Positions 49,400 through 61,560 of a stretch of DNA of 64,000 nt are shown here, one piece after another; positions within the stretch are counted from its first letter, which is position 1, and every line of letters starts with the position of its first letter. The stretch is from Adiantum capillus-veneris. Taxonomy: Eukaryota; Streptophyta; Polypodiopsida; Polypodiales; Pteridaceae. Both the position numbers and the translations under genes were made by a program. Under the pieces are notes generated by a model, which saw only the letters and a program-made list of their open reading frames with translations, was not told the origin of the DNA and made no database searches. The stretch covers positions 26,737,896 through 26,801,895 of the forward strand of contig CM043960.1 of assembly GCA_014529385.2 (NCBI GenBank). The letters are read 5' to 3'.

Positions 49400-49625
49400 C
49401 GATCATGCGGCCCGAATTTACTAGCCGACTTGCATTTACATATGTGGCATTGAAATGCCACATACTTCAATGAACGCATGCGGGCATGGTGGTTAGATTA
49501 CATGCATCGGATGGGGCTCGAGGCTCAAGGTGCGGACCTGAATTTACCTACTGGCTCAAATTTACTAGCCGACCCGAATTTACTTTTCATCCCGAATTTA
49601 GGCGACCGCATGAATTTACAATAAT
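49400..49625. repeat. Short CCCGAATTTA repeat upstream of the F-box gene
   Basis: About six scattered units of CCCGAATTTAC or close variants, some followed by TAGCCGAC, in the 500 bp before the F-box gene. The role is unknown; they are close enough to affect its promoter. Confidence 0.6.
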
Positions 49626-49944
49626 GCATCTAACGGCCCGAGTGACCCTCACCATCGATCCCATTTGAAAACGCCTGTGGCAAATAGTGCGGAGGTCATG
49701 CGAACCAAGCTTTCTAGTAGAGTAACTTTGAAGTGTTCGCAAGTCTTGAGTCAAAGCGTCTTGGAATGTCGAATCTCAACTCTTTTGCTTGCTCATTGCT
49801 CAATATCTTGCTCATTGCTCAATATGAGCCGCGCGAAGTTGCTAGTCAACACGAAATCCAAAAGGGCTTGGGCTGGCATTCGAAAGTCAACACTGCACGG
49901 TACGTAGAAAATGGGCTTCTATCCTGCACAGACCTGTCCACGAG

Positions 49945-51324
49945 ATGGGGGGCTGGCAGCAGCTGCCGGAGGATGTGCTGCTGCAGCTCCTCTCGTTTCT
50001 GCCGTTCCCCTTTGTGCTGCAAGCTCGCCTGGTCTGCAGGCAATGGCTCTCCATCCTCACTTCCCCCAATTTCCTGCACCTCTGGGCCTCCCGCCATGGC
50101 TCTTCTTCTTCCTCCTCTCCCTGGCTTCTCTTTGAGAGCACCGCCGATGTTGACTGCGCCGCAAGCTCTCCATCACCAATGCCAACGTGCCCTCGCTCTC
50201 TCTTCTTGTCTGCAGCGCCTCATTCCCTCAGTCTTTGCTACCCTCTCCCAGCCCCTGATTATACAATCGGAGCTTCTTGTTGTGGCTCTATATTACTCAT
50301 GCACTTCAAAGGGCAACATTTTGCTAGTAGAAAGAGGGTAAGACCCTTGCAGTACTTTGATCCCCAGCTGGCTCTTCAGCAGCTAATCTGCCCCCCTCGT
50401 CTATCCCTCTTCAATCCTCTCACAAAGAGCCATCTCGACCTCCCCACTTCCTCGCACATTCTACGCATTCTCTCCCTTGGCATGTCCGCGAATGAAGCCG
50501 TGAGCTCCACATCCTTTTACATCCTGAGCTGCGGATTGGCGCTGTTCCATCATCTTCCTCCCCATTGCCGGGCGTCTGTGGCGCGAGGGAGTACTGTTGA
50601 TTGCTTAGCGGGCACGGGCAGCACCACGGCTACCTGGGATTTGGCTGCTGAATTGTATGACTCCAGCACTGGCTCTTGGCGCCTCCTGCCTCTTCCCAAA
50701 CCACCATTGAAGCTCTCTCCCATGCTTTGCTTCCAAGGAACCCGTGATTTTGTATGGTGGAATGGAAGATTTTGCACCCTCTCTTCCAAGCACATTCTAA
50801 CATATGATGTTCAAAAGAGTGAATGGGACTCCATGAAAACAGCTACAACATGCTGTAGCTTCTACTCAACTCTCCATGCTGTTAAGGGCTCCCTCTTTAT
50901 GGAAGGTGTCTTTCTAGTAGAGGCAGGGGACACTAATTGCTCCACTTTTAACATTGGCATATCACAATTTGACCCTATCTCTGATGAATGGCTAGAGGTG
51001 AGCTTTATGCCAAACGGTTGTATAGGCCATCTGCTACAACAACAAAGCAAAGCCACACGTCTTCTGCAAAATTTCTACACATCATTTTCGGACACTCAAT
51101 GCGGTGAAGTCATCTTTGCTGCACGGTTTACTTCTACAAGCAATGTGGAGGCAATGTTGGTATGTTACCATGTGGCCTCAAGATCTTGGACTTGGAAATG
51201 TGCTTCTATGAATAAGCTTAAGAACTTGACAAATTGGCAGTGTAACATGAAAGGCCAAACGTTCCAACCTAGCTGCATTGCACTCAGCTCTTTGACTTCG
51301 GATGTAGGCACAAAAACTACTTAG
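49945..51324 (+). CDS. F-box protein with C-terminal kelch-like/F-box-associated region
   Basis: A substrate-recognition subunit of an SCF (Skp1-Cullin1-F-box) ubiquitin ligase. The single exon of 459 residues starts MGGWQQLPEDVLLQLLSFLP; residues about 5-50 form a standard F-box (LPEDVLLQLLSFLPFP, ARLVCRQWLSIL, LHLWASRH). The rest follows the plant F-box/kelch layout: FNPLTKSHLDLP, YDSSTGSWRLLPLP, TYDVQKSEWDSM and HVASRSWTWKCA are the recurring (Y/F)(D/N)...(W)..(L/M).P blades of a beta-propeller. The frame is intact and more GC-rich than its surroundings, with ordinary plant codon use, unlike the transposon debris on both sides. The start at 49945 is chosen because the F-box follows at once. 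Target and pathway are unknown. Confidence 0.88.
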   Translation: MGGWQQLPEDVLLQLLSFLPFPFVLQARLVCRQWLSILTSPNFLHLWASRHGSSSSSSPWLLFESTADVDCAASSPSPMPTCPRSLFLSAAPHSLSLCYPLPAPDYTIGASCCGSILLMHFKGQHFASRKRVRPLQYFDPQLALQQLICPPRLSLFNPLTKSHLDLPTSSHILRILSLGMSANEAVSSTSFYILSCGLALFHHLPPHCRASVARGSTVDCLAGTGSTTATWDLAAELYDSSTGSWRLLPLPKPPLKLSPMLCFQGTRDFVWWNGRFCTLSSKHILTYDVQKSEWDSMKTATTCCSFYSTLHAVKGSLFMEGVFLVEAGDTNCSTFNIGISQFDPISDEWLEVSFMPNGCIGHLLQQQSKATRLLQNFYTSFSDTQCGEVIFAARFTSTSNVEAMLVCYHVASRSWTWKCASMNKLKNLTNWQCNMKGQTFQPSCIALSSLTSDVGTKTT

Positions 51325-51630
51325 TGCCATCCGAGAGAGTAGATAATGGAAGCATGCTTGAGATCAAGCCCCTATATCTGTCATGTCCAAGGGTCCATTA
51401 TTAATCTAGTAATGGGTGTACATCTTATGGTGTAAGCTTATCAAGAGATTCAACTAAACACACTCATGCAAGCTTAGTGTTCTACAAGTATTCAAGATTT
51501 TGTTCTTCTTTGCTAGTTGACTTACAAACTAATTGGTGGTATTTGGCCCTATCATATACGTTAGGAAGAATATGAGCACCATGTCTTGACCTTGATCTCT
51601 TGGCTTGGCTTAAGCTCACACTATAAGAGA
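51325..51630. other. 3' flank of the F-box gene
   Basis: Probably 3' untranslated region and spacer. No canonical AATAAA found close to the stop; no other feature seen. Confidence 0.35.
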
Positions 51631-52100
51631 AAAAGTTCAGGACCACTGCTATTGCCATGGATTCACAAAGGGAAATAGAAAGAGGAAAAATTGTGCGAGC
51701 GGCAATAGTGGTGGCAAAGGACGCGGTAATGGTCCAACAACAATATACGTGGTAATAGACATGGATATATATCCGCATCTATTATTGTTTAGAACATTGC
51801 GTATATTGCGGCTATACAACTTTTCAATAATAAAGATGATCATTTAGGCCATCCACCATATAGAAAAACTCCAAAACCGCCATCATTGCCATGGTTTAAC
51901 AAAGGAAATTAGAAAGAGAGCTTTTTGCGTTAGCGGTAATAGAAGCAAGAAAGTACGTGGTAATAGATTATTGGCAATATGCATGGTAATACCTGCGGCA
52001 ATATACTCGTGACTAATACCACACATATTATCGTCAGTATTACTGTATATATTACCGCTATATGGCTTTTCAAAAATAAAGATGCTCATTTGGGTCACCC
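51630..52100. repeat. Two diverged copies of a 240-bp repeat
   Basis: Copy 1 (51630-51852) and copy 2 (51866-52099) both run from an ATTGCCATGG phrase to AATAAAGATG.TCATTTGGG, with GGTAATAGA and GCGGTAAT phrases between. Probably a decayed miniature transposon duplicated in tandem. Confidence 0.7.
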
Positions 52101-52162
52101 AAAATAAAGATGCTCATTTGGGTCACCCAAAATTGGGTGACCCAAATGAGCATCTTTATTTT
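52101..52162. repeat. Perfect 30-bp palindrome
   Basis: Arms 52101-52130 and 52133-52162 are exact complements around a 2-base centre. The arm sequence (AAGATGCTCATTTGGGTCACCC) is the same as the end of the 240-bp repeat just to the left. This looks like a terminal inverted repeat of a miniature element joined head to head. Confidence 0.85.
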
Positions 52163-52557
52163 GTCTTGCATTAAACATATGAAATATTATTTGCATTTTA
52201 AAAATTATAAAAACTAAATTTAATAAACTTTAAAAATACAACTCATACATTACCTTTATAAGTTGAGGCAGAAAAGAACAATACGTTTCAAAAAATACAA
52301 ATAAAGTCAAATTTTCAAATGAGTTTTATTTACAAAACATGAGGGTTTTTTGTGCCACTTCTGTACTTGTAGAATAGGAGTATATAAAAATATATATCTA
52401 CCCTACTCCTCTTCGTTGTCCTCCTCATCCTTGTCCTCAGCTACATACGTTGGATCACTTTGGCTCTACACCAACCAAAAACAAACTAGATAAATCAATA
52501 ACCCAAATCGACTTTAAATATAACACTCATTGTGTACACTTATCGTTTGACTTAGCA

Positions 52558-52612
52558 TTTCACGAGCAATTTGACTTAGCATTTCAACTGCTAAGTCAAA
52601 TTGCTCGTGAAA
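52558..52612. repeat. 24-bp hairpin
   Basis: Arms TTTCACGAGCAATTTGACTTAGCA (52558-52581) and its exact complement (52589-52612) around a 7-base loop. A partial extra copy (TTTGACTTAGCATTTCA) precedes it at about 52547. No coding frame around it. Confidence 0.8.
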
Positions 52613-53059
52613 GATATGATGGTTTTTAAACAACCATCACCAAGTATTAAACTCTCCATTTCTCTCGATACTTGACCATCTCTCTACTAGGACGAGTCAA
52701 AGTGATATTTTCCTAAGTTAACAATAAAAAAAAAGATTTACTAAACTAAAACACCTTATCTAAACATGCACAATTAAAAATAACTTACAAAGACACTTTG
52801 CCTCTCGAACCATAGTTCGCTGGAGTCGACTAGCTTGAGCTTCACACTATTTCACTATGGGTTGCTGCTTGCTTGCTCTTTTCTTGGATTGCACACGCCC
52901 ACTCTACATTTTCCATGTTGCCACCATGATAGCTCCTGTTTGGACTTGCGACCTGGTTGGACGCTACGCGTTGTACACTTGATTGGTTATTTAATGAAAA
53001 TGTTTTGATATATCCCAACCACTAATCAAGCATGCAATGCTTCCTTGATGTAGTGTGCA

Positions 53060-53346
53060 TGATTGAGCACTCAATCATGCATGGCCAAAGGATGGATTGT
53101 GCAAGAGACACTTTTTTACATTACAGAGTATTTGGCACAAGTTGATCCCTCAATGCCTCGCATGTGGCTCACATGTGGTCAAACGAGGAGGATGCCACGA
53201 TGACTTCACACTTGCCAAGTGGAAAGGGAAAAATATCGAATATGGATATGGATCTATGCCAAGTCATCAATAACTTTTGCATCCTCAATGCAAAGGTTAT
53301 GACCAAGTGGGTGGACTTGTGGAATTTGCAAGAGTGGGAAGCTTGA
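53060..53346 (+). pseudogene. CACTA/En-Spm transposase scrap, DUF4218-like
   Basis: Plus-strand codons give NEEDATMTSHLPSGKGKI followed by DMDLCQVINNFCILNAKV. Just upstream, in another frame, lie an LAQVDPSMPR-like stretch and a CARDTFLHYRVF-like stretch. This corresponds to the piece at 15563-15312 (LAQVDPLMPRMW, DEEDARMTS) and extends further downstream along the DUF4218 pattern (HFYILNN). Both are fragments of one CACTA family in this genome. Confidence 0.55.
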
Positions 53347-53394
53347 AAGCAAGCTCATGGAGGAAGTAGGGCACCCCCAAGGATGCATGTTAAT

Positions 53395-53520
53395 GAGCAA
53401 ATCATTTCTGTAGAAGAAGTCATTTTTGACAGTTCCCTTTGTGCAGACTCAGTCTTGATGCTTTGCCATATTCTTACCAGAATTTTTCTAGTACGTATTA
53501 AGTATGGATCCTGATTTATC
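53395..53520 (+). mobile_element. Scrap of Copia Gag
   Basis: About 120 bases (NEQIISVEEVIFDSSL-like codons, then DALPYSYQ-like codons in a changed frame) match the part of the Copia Gag at about 19550-19640. It is a short isolated fossil piece next to the CACTA scrap. Confidence 0.5.
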
Positions 53521-53535
53521 CCTTGTAAATTTTTA

Positions 53536-54128
53536 TGTTAAAAACACACATTTATAAGGCCCCCGTTATGAGGAGAATCCACCTTGCGTTAAGAAAAATC
53601 ACTCGCCGAAAACCAAAATTATCACAGCTAGTCTCGAGCAATACTCGAGACTATCTTCACCGGAATATTCCTTTCATTGAAATTTTATGGCAGGATGGCG
53701 GCCAAAAAGTGGTCGAAAAACAGCCGACGGTCTGTTGACTAGTTGGCTGGTGGCCCATAGTCAATGGTCAATGGCCGATGGCCGACAGTCATTGACCGGT
53801 GGCCGAGTTCAAATCGAACTTATCTTCTCAAGGGCAGCCATACATGGGTGCATGGGAAAATTCAACTCGGACTTGTCTACACACAGTTGCCTCTCATGAG
53901 AGAGGGCAACCCTTTTTGGCCTATAAAATGAAGCCTTTTCTACACACATTTTGGAGTATGAAGTTGATGCAACAAGGTGGGTGTGAGGTGGTGAGAGTGA
54001 AGCAAGGTGGGAGCTCTATTAAGGGTATACTTCCTTTGTAACTTACTTCTTATTTAAAGTGCTAAAGCCATTGAGTGGCTGCTTTCCCATGGATGTAGCC
54101 CACATTAGGTGAACCACGTATATTGTGT

Positions 54129-54186
<58 letters not shown>

Positions 54187-57100
54187 CTATAATCTCTCGT
54201 GTGTGAAATTTGTCTCTTTCCATTAAGTAAGCTACTCAAATATCTATTTAGCTATGTCCTATTTCCTAACAACTGGTATCAGAGCAAGGTTTGCTCGTAG
54301 CTAAAGTATCTCAAGGAAAGAATTTTTTGAATTGAGTGGGAGTAATGGTGGAGAAAGGGAAGCTCAAGATCAAGAAGTTCAATGACAAGAACTACCAACA
54401 CTGGAAGATGCAAATTGAAGACTATCTCTACCAGAAGGGCCTTTATTTGCCACTAGGCGGTCTTGCAAAGAAGCCCGCAACGATGGTAGATGAAGCATGG
54501 ATTGTCCTTGATCGAAAGACACTGGGAACAATCCGGTTAAGCTTGGCATCAATGATGGCCTTCAACATTTCGGAGAGAAGACCACAGAGGACTTGATAAA
54601 GTCACTTGACGGTCTCTACAAGAAACCATCGGCATCCATTAAGGTATTTCTCATGAAGTGCTTGTTCAATCTAAAGATGGAAGAGAATGGTTCGGTTTCA
54701 AAAAACCTAAATGAATTGAACACCAATATAAGTCAACTTCAATTGGTGAAAATCAATTTCAATGATTAAGTATGGGCTCTTCTTATACTATCGTCTTTAT
54801 CGGATAGTTGGGCAACCTTGTGATGGCTGTAAGATTCTATCTCTGGCACAAATACTCTTAAGTTTAGTGATGTTGTGGGTGTTCTCCTAATCATGTAAAT
54901 GCAAAGGAGAAGCACAAGAGAATCATCAAGTGCTGTACTATCAACGGAAACAAGGGGAAGGCCTAAGGAGAGGTTCAAAAATCACAAGGGTCGTGATCCC
55001 TCAAGGCAAAGCAAGTCACACACAAAGTCAATTCTTGAATGTTGGGACTGTGGCAAGAAGGGCCACGTCAAGAAGGATTACTGGTCCAAGAAGAAGAAGG
55101 AGTCGGAGTCTCAAGACAACAAGCCAACATTGAAGGCCAATGTGGCAGGTAAAGTAGAGAAAGATGCTCTAATTCTCTCATTAGACAATGTGTCTAATTC
55201 TTGGATAGTAGATTCTGAGGCTTCGTTCCATGCGACACCACACAAGAAACATTTCCAAGATTACACCAAAGGTAATTACTTGGGAGATGATGAAGATTGT
55301 GAAATTGTCGGCAAAGGTACAATTTGTGTCAAACTGCTAATGAAAATGAATGGAAGCTTAAAGATGTTAGGCATGTTCCTTCTCTTTGCAAAAAATTGAT
55401 CTCTACAAGAAAATTGGACGATGAAAGTCACAACATTGCATTTGGAAACAAGCATTGGAAGATCTCAAAGGGATCTTTTCTGGTTGCCAAAGGAGAAAAG
55501 GTTGGTACACTTCACTTGTGTACTGTTAGCACGCAACCTTCAACTTCTACAACGGCTATATAAGTTGATAGTGCGGTGTGGCACTATCGGCTTGGACATA
55601 TGAGTGCCAAAGGAATGCAAATCCTTCAATCAAAGAAGCTTCTACCAAGTTTGAAAGAACAGGACTTAGAGTTCTATGAAGATTGTGTTTATGGTAAACA
55701 AAAGAGGGTTAAATTTGAAAAATCAGGAAATGAAATAAAAACCTAAAAAACTTGAGTTAGTTCATTCTGATGTTTGGATTGCTGCAAGTATACCATCACT
55801 TGGTGGCTCATTGTACTATGTAAGATTCATAGATGATGCGACTAGGAAAACATTAATGAAGAATAAATCCGATTTGTTTTCCATAGTTCAAAGGTGGAAT
55901 GCCTTTGTGGAGAATAAAACAAGTACCAAGGTTAAATGCCTCATATCCAAAAATGGAGGCAAGTATTTTATCCAAGCTTTTGAAAGTGTCTGTGCTAGCA
56001 ATGCCATTCAAATACAAAGGAGGACAACCTAAAGGACACTTCAACAAAATGGCATTTCCAAAAGGATGAACAAAACAATCATGGAGTGAGCACGAAGCAT
56101 GCGTCTACATGCAGGCCTATTGCTTGAGCTTTGGGCGGAAGCAATAAGTACGTCTATGTATTTGATCAATCGGTCACCCTCAAAGACATTGGATGGGGGA
56201 GTTCTAGAGGAGGCATGGACAGGTAAACCGTTGACTTATTGTGAGGTCCCCAACCCCGAGAAGATTGGGGCGACTTTGATAGATGGCCTTCCTTTATTAT
56301 CCTTTTCCATTGACGACACCCTACTCCGTTTCCACAAAGTAGAGATACGAGCAAGAGAAGAGAGGAAGTCCTCTATCCATCGCTTACGTGGTTATAAGGG
56401 TCATACACCACAAGCCAGGTTGATAAATCTAGGATTCTAATGAAACTGTTTCCTAACATAAAGATGAAATCCCATTGACATATTTAGAATCCATAAACAA
56501 TGCCTTTTTCCCCACGTTTAAGAGGTACGGCCGCCATCCATAAACCATAAATATGATATGACACTTAGTCTAAACTAAATAGTAACCTTGTGTCACGGAG
56601 ATTTGGGTCATCTCGACTCTTAGCACAATGAGTCTCTAATTTCACTTCTCTTAATAAGAGGGAGTGGAGAGTTTCTTGACTAATCGAGACCACCCATCCT
56701 TGACTGCCAACCTGAGCCAGCCCCCACTTTACACCCCACACTCATACTTTTTAGCACACTATTTTACATATACAAATAGTGTTCCTTAATTAATTCCAAC
56801 ACAGGTTCTTTTATACAGCACTTCAAACAATACCAAAACAATTCAAACAAGGCCTAATGAAGATAGCCCTATTATTCAACAAAAATATAACTTTTCCATT
56901 TTCTCATGAGTTGCTGCTACCCGCGGGCTTTCTCTGTTTAACCAACAGAGCCTTTGCAAAGGATTTATTTGCTAACTGCAAATTGCGCAACCTTCCCATC
57001 TCTACCCGCGAGGCATCCCGCTAACCGTGAGGAACAAAAGAGACCCGATAACCTCAGCTTAATCTCCGCTAATCGCGGGATCATCTCGCTACCCGCGAGG

Positions 57101-59466
57101 AACAAAAGATATCCTTTCAACAATTCTTCTCTTTAAATGATTCTTCAAACATAATCAATCAATTCTTCATATCAATCAGAATCCACTTATCAAACAATAA
57201 AAATTTGTTAAGCAATAACAATTTAACAAACAGTGACAATTTATCAAACAGTTCTTTCACTAATCTATGAAAACATATGCTTGTTTCTTGTGATAGAATC
57301 ACGTTTCTCGGACAGTTTAGGGGGTTCCCTATGCTTAGCTTCCCAAGACATCATGAATAGCAATGCAGAATTATAAATTTCTCTAACGGGATTAGCGACA
57401 TCTTTGATTACCTTCCGTGTTTGAGGTTGGACGATTCTACCTTCTTTCGGAATCAATACCTCCGCTTGAGCGATGTTTGGAGTAAGAGATGCTTTCTTTT
57501 GTACCTTTCTTGGAGGTGGACAGACATGAGCGTCCTTTGAGCTTCGGGTCACTCGCTCCGGGGCCATCATATCGATGTAGAGAAGAGGGAAATTAGAAGA
57601 GAACTCCAGAATTCCAAGGGCAACACGACGATGGTAGAGAAAGACTTGGAGATGGAGATAGCTTGAAGGTAAGAGCTCAAGGGAGAGAGGTTAAGGGAGA
57701 GAAGGTAACTCCGATGTCAAAGGAAGAGAGCTTCCGCTTCTGAGAGTGTGTGTGTGTCCCTTGAAAGTCAGGGGAGAGGGGTTTTTATATAGGCTCTCAA
57801 GGCCAGCTAAGAATAGAGGGATAAATTCGTGTACGTTGCGTACACGGATTCCGATGCACAATTTTGGTTCTCTAATTTTAGAAGAAGCTTGGACTCAAAG
57901 ATACATTAGGAAAATTTTGAACTCATTTTTGGGCCTTTTAAGAGTGCCACATCATCAAAGTTGTACAAAAGAAAGCAACCCGGTAGACCCCTCTAAATAT
58001 TGCTTAGAACCCCATGATATGACCTATCATTGGAAAGTTCTTGAAAAATGGATTCTAAAGAGCCAAGGTCCGAAAAGTTTGGATCACTTCTATGAAAGTT
58101 ATGCCATTTTTTTTTAATCAGCCAGGTTTTGTTACCGTTACGGTAATCTAAAATCACCTTTTTCTAGATCTACATGAAGGCAATGTCCGATACATGCATG
58201 CTATATATCAATAGATAGAATTTGAAGAGTAGATTCTAAATATCCAACCTCCGACAAGTTTGGATCTTATATGTAAAAAATTTACCGATCCCCACTTTTT
58301 GAAAGCTATGCCACATCAACAATTCTTACAAGGCCCATTTTTGAGTCCAAACTTTTCCTAATGAGAACTCTAAAATTAACTCCCTCCTCTTTCTTTCCTA
58401 AAAATACTCCTCCTTTCCTAAAATTGCTCCTTCTTTCCCAAGATTCAACTCTTATCTCTAGATACAATCTTGAAGCTTAAGTTTCCCATCAACCTTATTG
58501 TTTTCAAGTGAATAAGGGTCATAATTAATAGTTCTAAAGTCCAATTTGATCGGATCATTCCATTAGAATGCTCTTTGACTTAATAAAATGCAAACCTCAA
58601 ATATTTGCAAAATAAATGAAATACTTTATTGAAAATTTTTGGGTACATTACACTTATTCATTTCTCAAAGTGTTTGGGTGTGAGGCTTTCATATGCACAT
58701 AGATAGAAGCTTAAGATCAAATCTAGATACAAAGGCCAAAAAGTGTTTCTTCATTGGCTATGGAGAAGGTGACTTTGGGTATCGCCTATGGAATCTTGCA
58801 AATGGTAAAATCGTTAGAAGGAGGGATGTATTTTCAATGATTAAAATATATACAAAGATTACTTGGAAAGAAAACAAACAAAATAAACAGGTGATGAGTA
58901 CATGGAGCTTGAGGACGGTGAAGACTCAAGGAGTGCAAATAGTTGACAACGTACAACAATGTCAACCAAATGAGGAGCCTCAACCTATTCCCTGAAGATC
59001 TACAAGAGCAAGTAGACCTCTAGAAAGGTTAATTCCTTCCTTCAACCATCTCTTGATCTCAGATTCTCGAGAACCGGAGTCATATGAGGAATATATGCAA
59101 CACAAATCCAAAGAGGAATGGATAAAGAGCATGCAAGTGGATATGGACTCATTACATTGCAACCAAGTACGGGAGTTGGTTGAGATGCCTAAAGGTAAGC
59201 GGCCACTTCAGAAGAACAAATGGGTGTACAAGCTAAAGGAAGAAGGTGGTGGGAAGAAAAGGTACAAGTCTAATCTTGTGGTAAAAGGGATTTCTCAAAA
59301 GAAAGGTATTGACTTCAATGAAATATTTTCTTATGTTGTAAAAATGAACTCAATTATGATTGTCTTAATCCTTATGGATGTTCATGATTTAAATCTCGAG
59401 CAAATGGATGTAAATATGATGACACTCTCTCTCTACCAAGGATTTAATATTTATGTGATCATGTGA
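53536..59466 (+). mobile_element. Ty1/Copia retrotransposon, broken, with a nested LTR insertion
   Basis: 5' LTR at 53536-54271 (TGTTA...TAACA, containing a (CT)n tract at 54130-54182), primer site TGGTATCAGAGC at 54274-54285. Gag from about 54345 (KIKKFNDKNYQHWKMQIEDY) with a zinc knuckle ECWDCGKKGHVKKDYW near 55037. Protease region near 55190 (SWIVDSEASFHATP), pre-integrase and integrase (55570-56230; HYRLGHMSAKGM), then the nested unit at 56240-58652, then the rest of integrase (SNLDTKAKKCFFIGYG) and the start of reverse transcriptase (to 59466; NKWVYKLKEEGGG). The 3' part and second LTR are missing. It has many breaks and is old. Confidence 0.8.
56240..58652 (-). mobile_element. Nested solo-LTR-like unit inside the Copia element
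   Basis: Starts TGTGAGGTCCCC and ends GGGTACATTACA, flanked by a perfect 5-bp target duplication CTTAT (56235-56239 and 58653-58657). Length is 2413 bp and no inner LTR pair was seen, so it is best read as a solo LTR or a short non-autonomous LTR element. On the minus strand a TATA box TATATAAAAA near 57796-57786 is followed by a pyrimidine-rich leader. A 101-residue open frame (57570-57265) starts MMAPERVTRSSKDAHV, resembling a Gag-type N-terminus or simply an LTR open frame. Two inverted relatives of a TTGGACTCA...TTTTGGGCC sequence lie at 57905-57935 and 58331-58362. Confidence 0.75.
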
Positions 59467-59790
59467 AAATTCTTGTGATCACAATGTTTATTATCACATT
59501 CACATAATCACAATTAACGTGATCACAAAAAAGCCGATAAGTGGTGATGTGGCAATCCATCAGAACCATGTTGGGGTATGTTTTTTTCTCGACTGGCCCA
59601 TTGGGAAACTATAAGAACACTAAACCAAGCCCACCAAGAAAGTATAAAACCCTAGTGGGCGTATTGAATTGGACAATTTCTATAGGTTAAAGGGAAGTCA
59701 CATGAATATTTAACGTGATCATGTATTTTGAAATATGATCACTCAACGTTATTAACGTGATCACGTATTCGTGATCATGTTAATGAAGTC
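59440..59790. mobile_element. MITE-like unit rich in GTGATCAC palindromes
   Basis: Both ends carry TGTGATCA/TGATCACG phrases in inverted order (ATTTATGTGATCATG on the left, CGTGATCATGTTAAT on the right), with further copies at about 59475, 59517 and 59715-59765. It has no coding frame and interrupts the Copia reverse transcriptase region. Exact ends and target duplication are uncertain. Confidence 0.5.
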
Positions 59791-59999
59791 CCTGCTCTCT
59801 ACCTACTCTACCTATCTACCTAGTCTCTACTCTCTTTTCTACAACCTCTATCTCTCTCTATACACTTTCTCTGTATCCTCTCTCTAATCTAACATTGTTT
59901 TAGTACTTTTCCTCTCTCTAATTAATACCTTTAACTCTCTATCTTTTCCACCCTCTATTCAACTCAAAATTAGCACTTTTTTAGTCCAATCTTTCTTTA

Positions 60000-61560
60000 A
60001 AATCTCTTTTTGTGATTGCTCATTGCGGTATTGTCTCAGCAATTTATCATCTATAATGCAAGTGTACGTGGTTTCTTACAGTTAGTTCTTCCATTTTAAG
60101 ATGCTTGTCCTTATTTTTGTTCTTTCACATTTACAAATGTTTATCCTTTTTATGATGAGGAATGGGAGCTTGAGGAGTGCATTATAGGCTCCATCTCTAT
60201 AAACATGCTCAGATTGGTATCTTACAGTATGTGAGAAGAACTAGCGAGAGCCTTGGAGATGAAGGAATAATCTTCTACGACCATTTCTGCCAACTCAACC
60301 AAAGGAATAAAAAAGGAACATTGGTAAAGGCTCCTCTTTCAACCAACTAAAACTCCATGGACTAGCCAGTTCTCAACACAGCATTGAGTGAGGCATTGTG
60401 GAGTAAGCTCTATAGGGATGTGCAACAATATTTTTACAACTTTGTACCTAACAAATTTGTGAGCTTGTGAACTTAGTTCCTATTAGAATATTTGTTGAGC
60501 TATTTCACTCCTGCCATGTACATATTGTTAAGACTATGCTAGACTCTAAATCACTCTGATGTGATTGCTCATGGCAGTAATATCTCAACAATTTATAATC
60601 CATAGTGCAAGTGCAAGTGGTTTCTTACAATTAGTTCTTCCATTTTAAGATGCTTATCCTTGTTTTTGTTCTTTCACATTTATAGATGTTTATCCTTTCT
60701 TGTATGAGGAATAGGAGCTTGAGGAGTGCATTATAGGCTCCATCTCTATCATACATGCTCACATTGGTATCTTACATTATGTGAGAAGAACTAGCAAGAG
60801 CCTTGGAGATGAAGGAATATTCTTCTACGACTATTTCTCTACCAACTCAATCAAAGGAATTAAAAAGGAACATTGGTAAAGATTCCTCTTTCAACCAACT
60901 AGAACTCCATGGATTGGCCAGTTCTCAACACAACATTGAGTGAGGCATTGTGGAGTAAGCTCTATAGGGATGGGCAATAGTCTTTTTAAAACTTTGTACC
61001 CGACAATTGGTAAGCTTGTGAATTTATTTCCTAGTAGTATATTTGTTGAGCTTTTTCACTCTTACCATGTACATAGACTCTAAATCACTCTCATGTGATT
61101 GCTCATGGCGGTAATATCTCAATGATTTATCATCCATAATGCAAGTGTAAGTGTAAGTGGTTTCTTACAATTAGTTCTTCCATTTTAAGATGCTTCCTTA
61201 TTTTTGTTCTTTTACATTTACAAATGTTTATCCTTTCTTGTATGAGAAATGGGAGCTTGAGGAGTGCAGTATAGGCTCCATCTCTATAAACATGCTCACA
61301 TTTGTATCTTACAGTGTGTGAGAAGAACTAGCATGAGCCTTGGAGATGAAGGAATATTCTTTTACGACCATTTCTACCAACTTACCAAAGGAATAAAAAA
61401 GGACTATAGGGATGTGCAACAATCTTTCTAAAACTTTGTACCCAACAAACTGGTCAGCTTGTGAACTTATGTCCTATTAGTATATTTGTTGAGCTTTTTT
61501 ACTCCTACCATGTACATATCACGAACACTATGTTAGACTCCAAATCCCTTAATTCTTCCT
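60000..61560. repeat. Tandem repeat, about 540-bp unit, three copies
   Basis: GTGATTGCTCAT starts at about 60012, 60561 and 61094; each unit then has TTTCTTACAATTAGTTCTTCC, GGAGCTTGAGGAGTGCA and GAAGAACTAGCGAGAGCC. The third copy is shortened inside. A short frame (RRTSESLGDEG) occurs in every copy, but no family is known to me. Confidence 0.85.

Noticed and set aside
57265-57570. MMAPERVTRSSK frame as an independent host gene
   Set aside because: It lies wholly inside an LTR unit with TG...CA ends and a target duplication, downstream of that unit's own TATA box.
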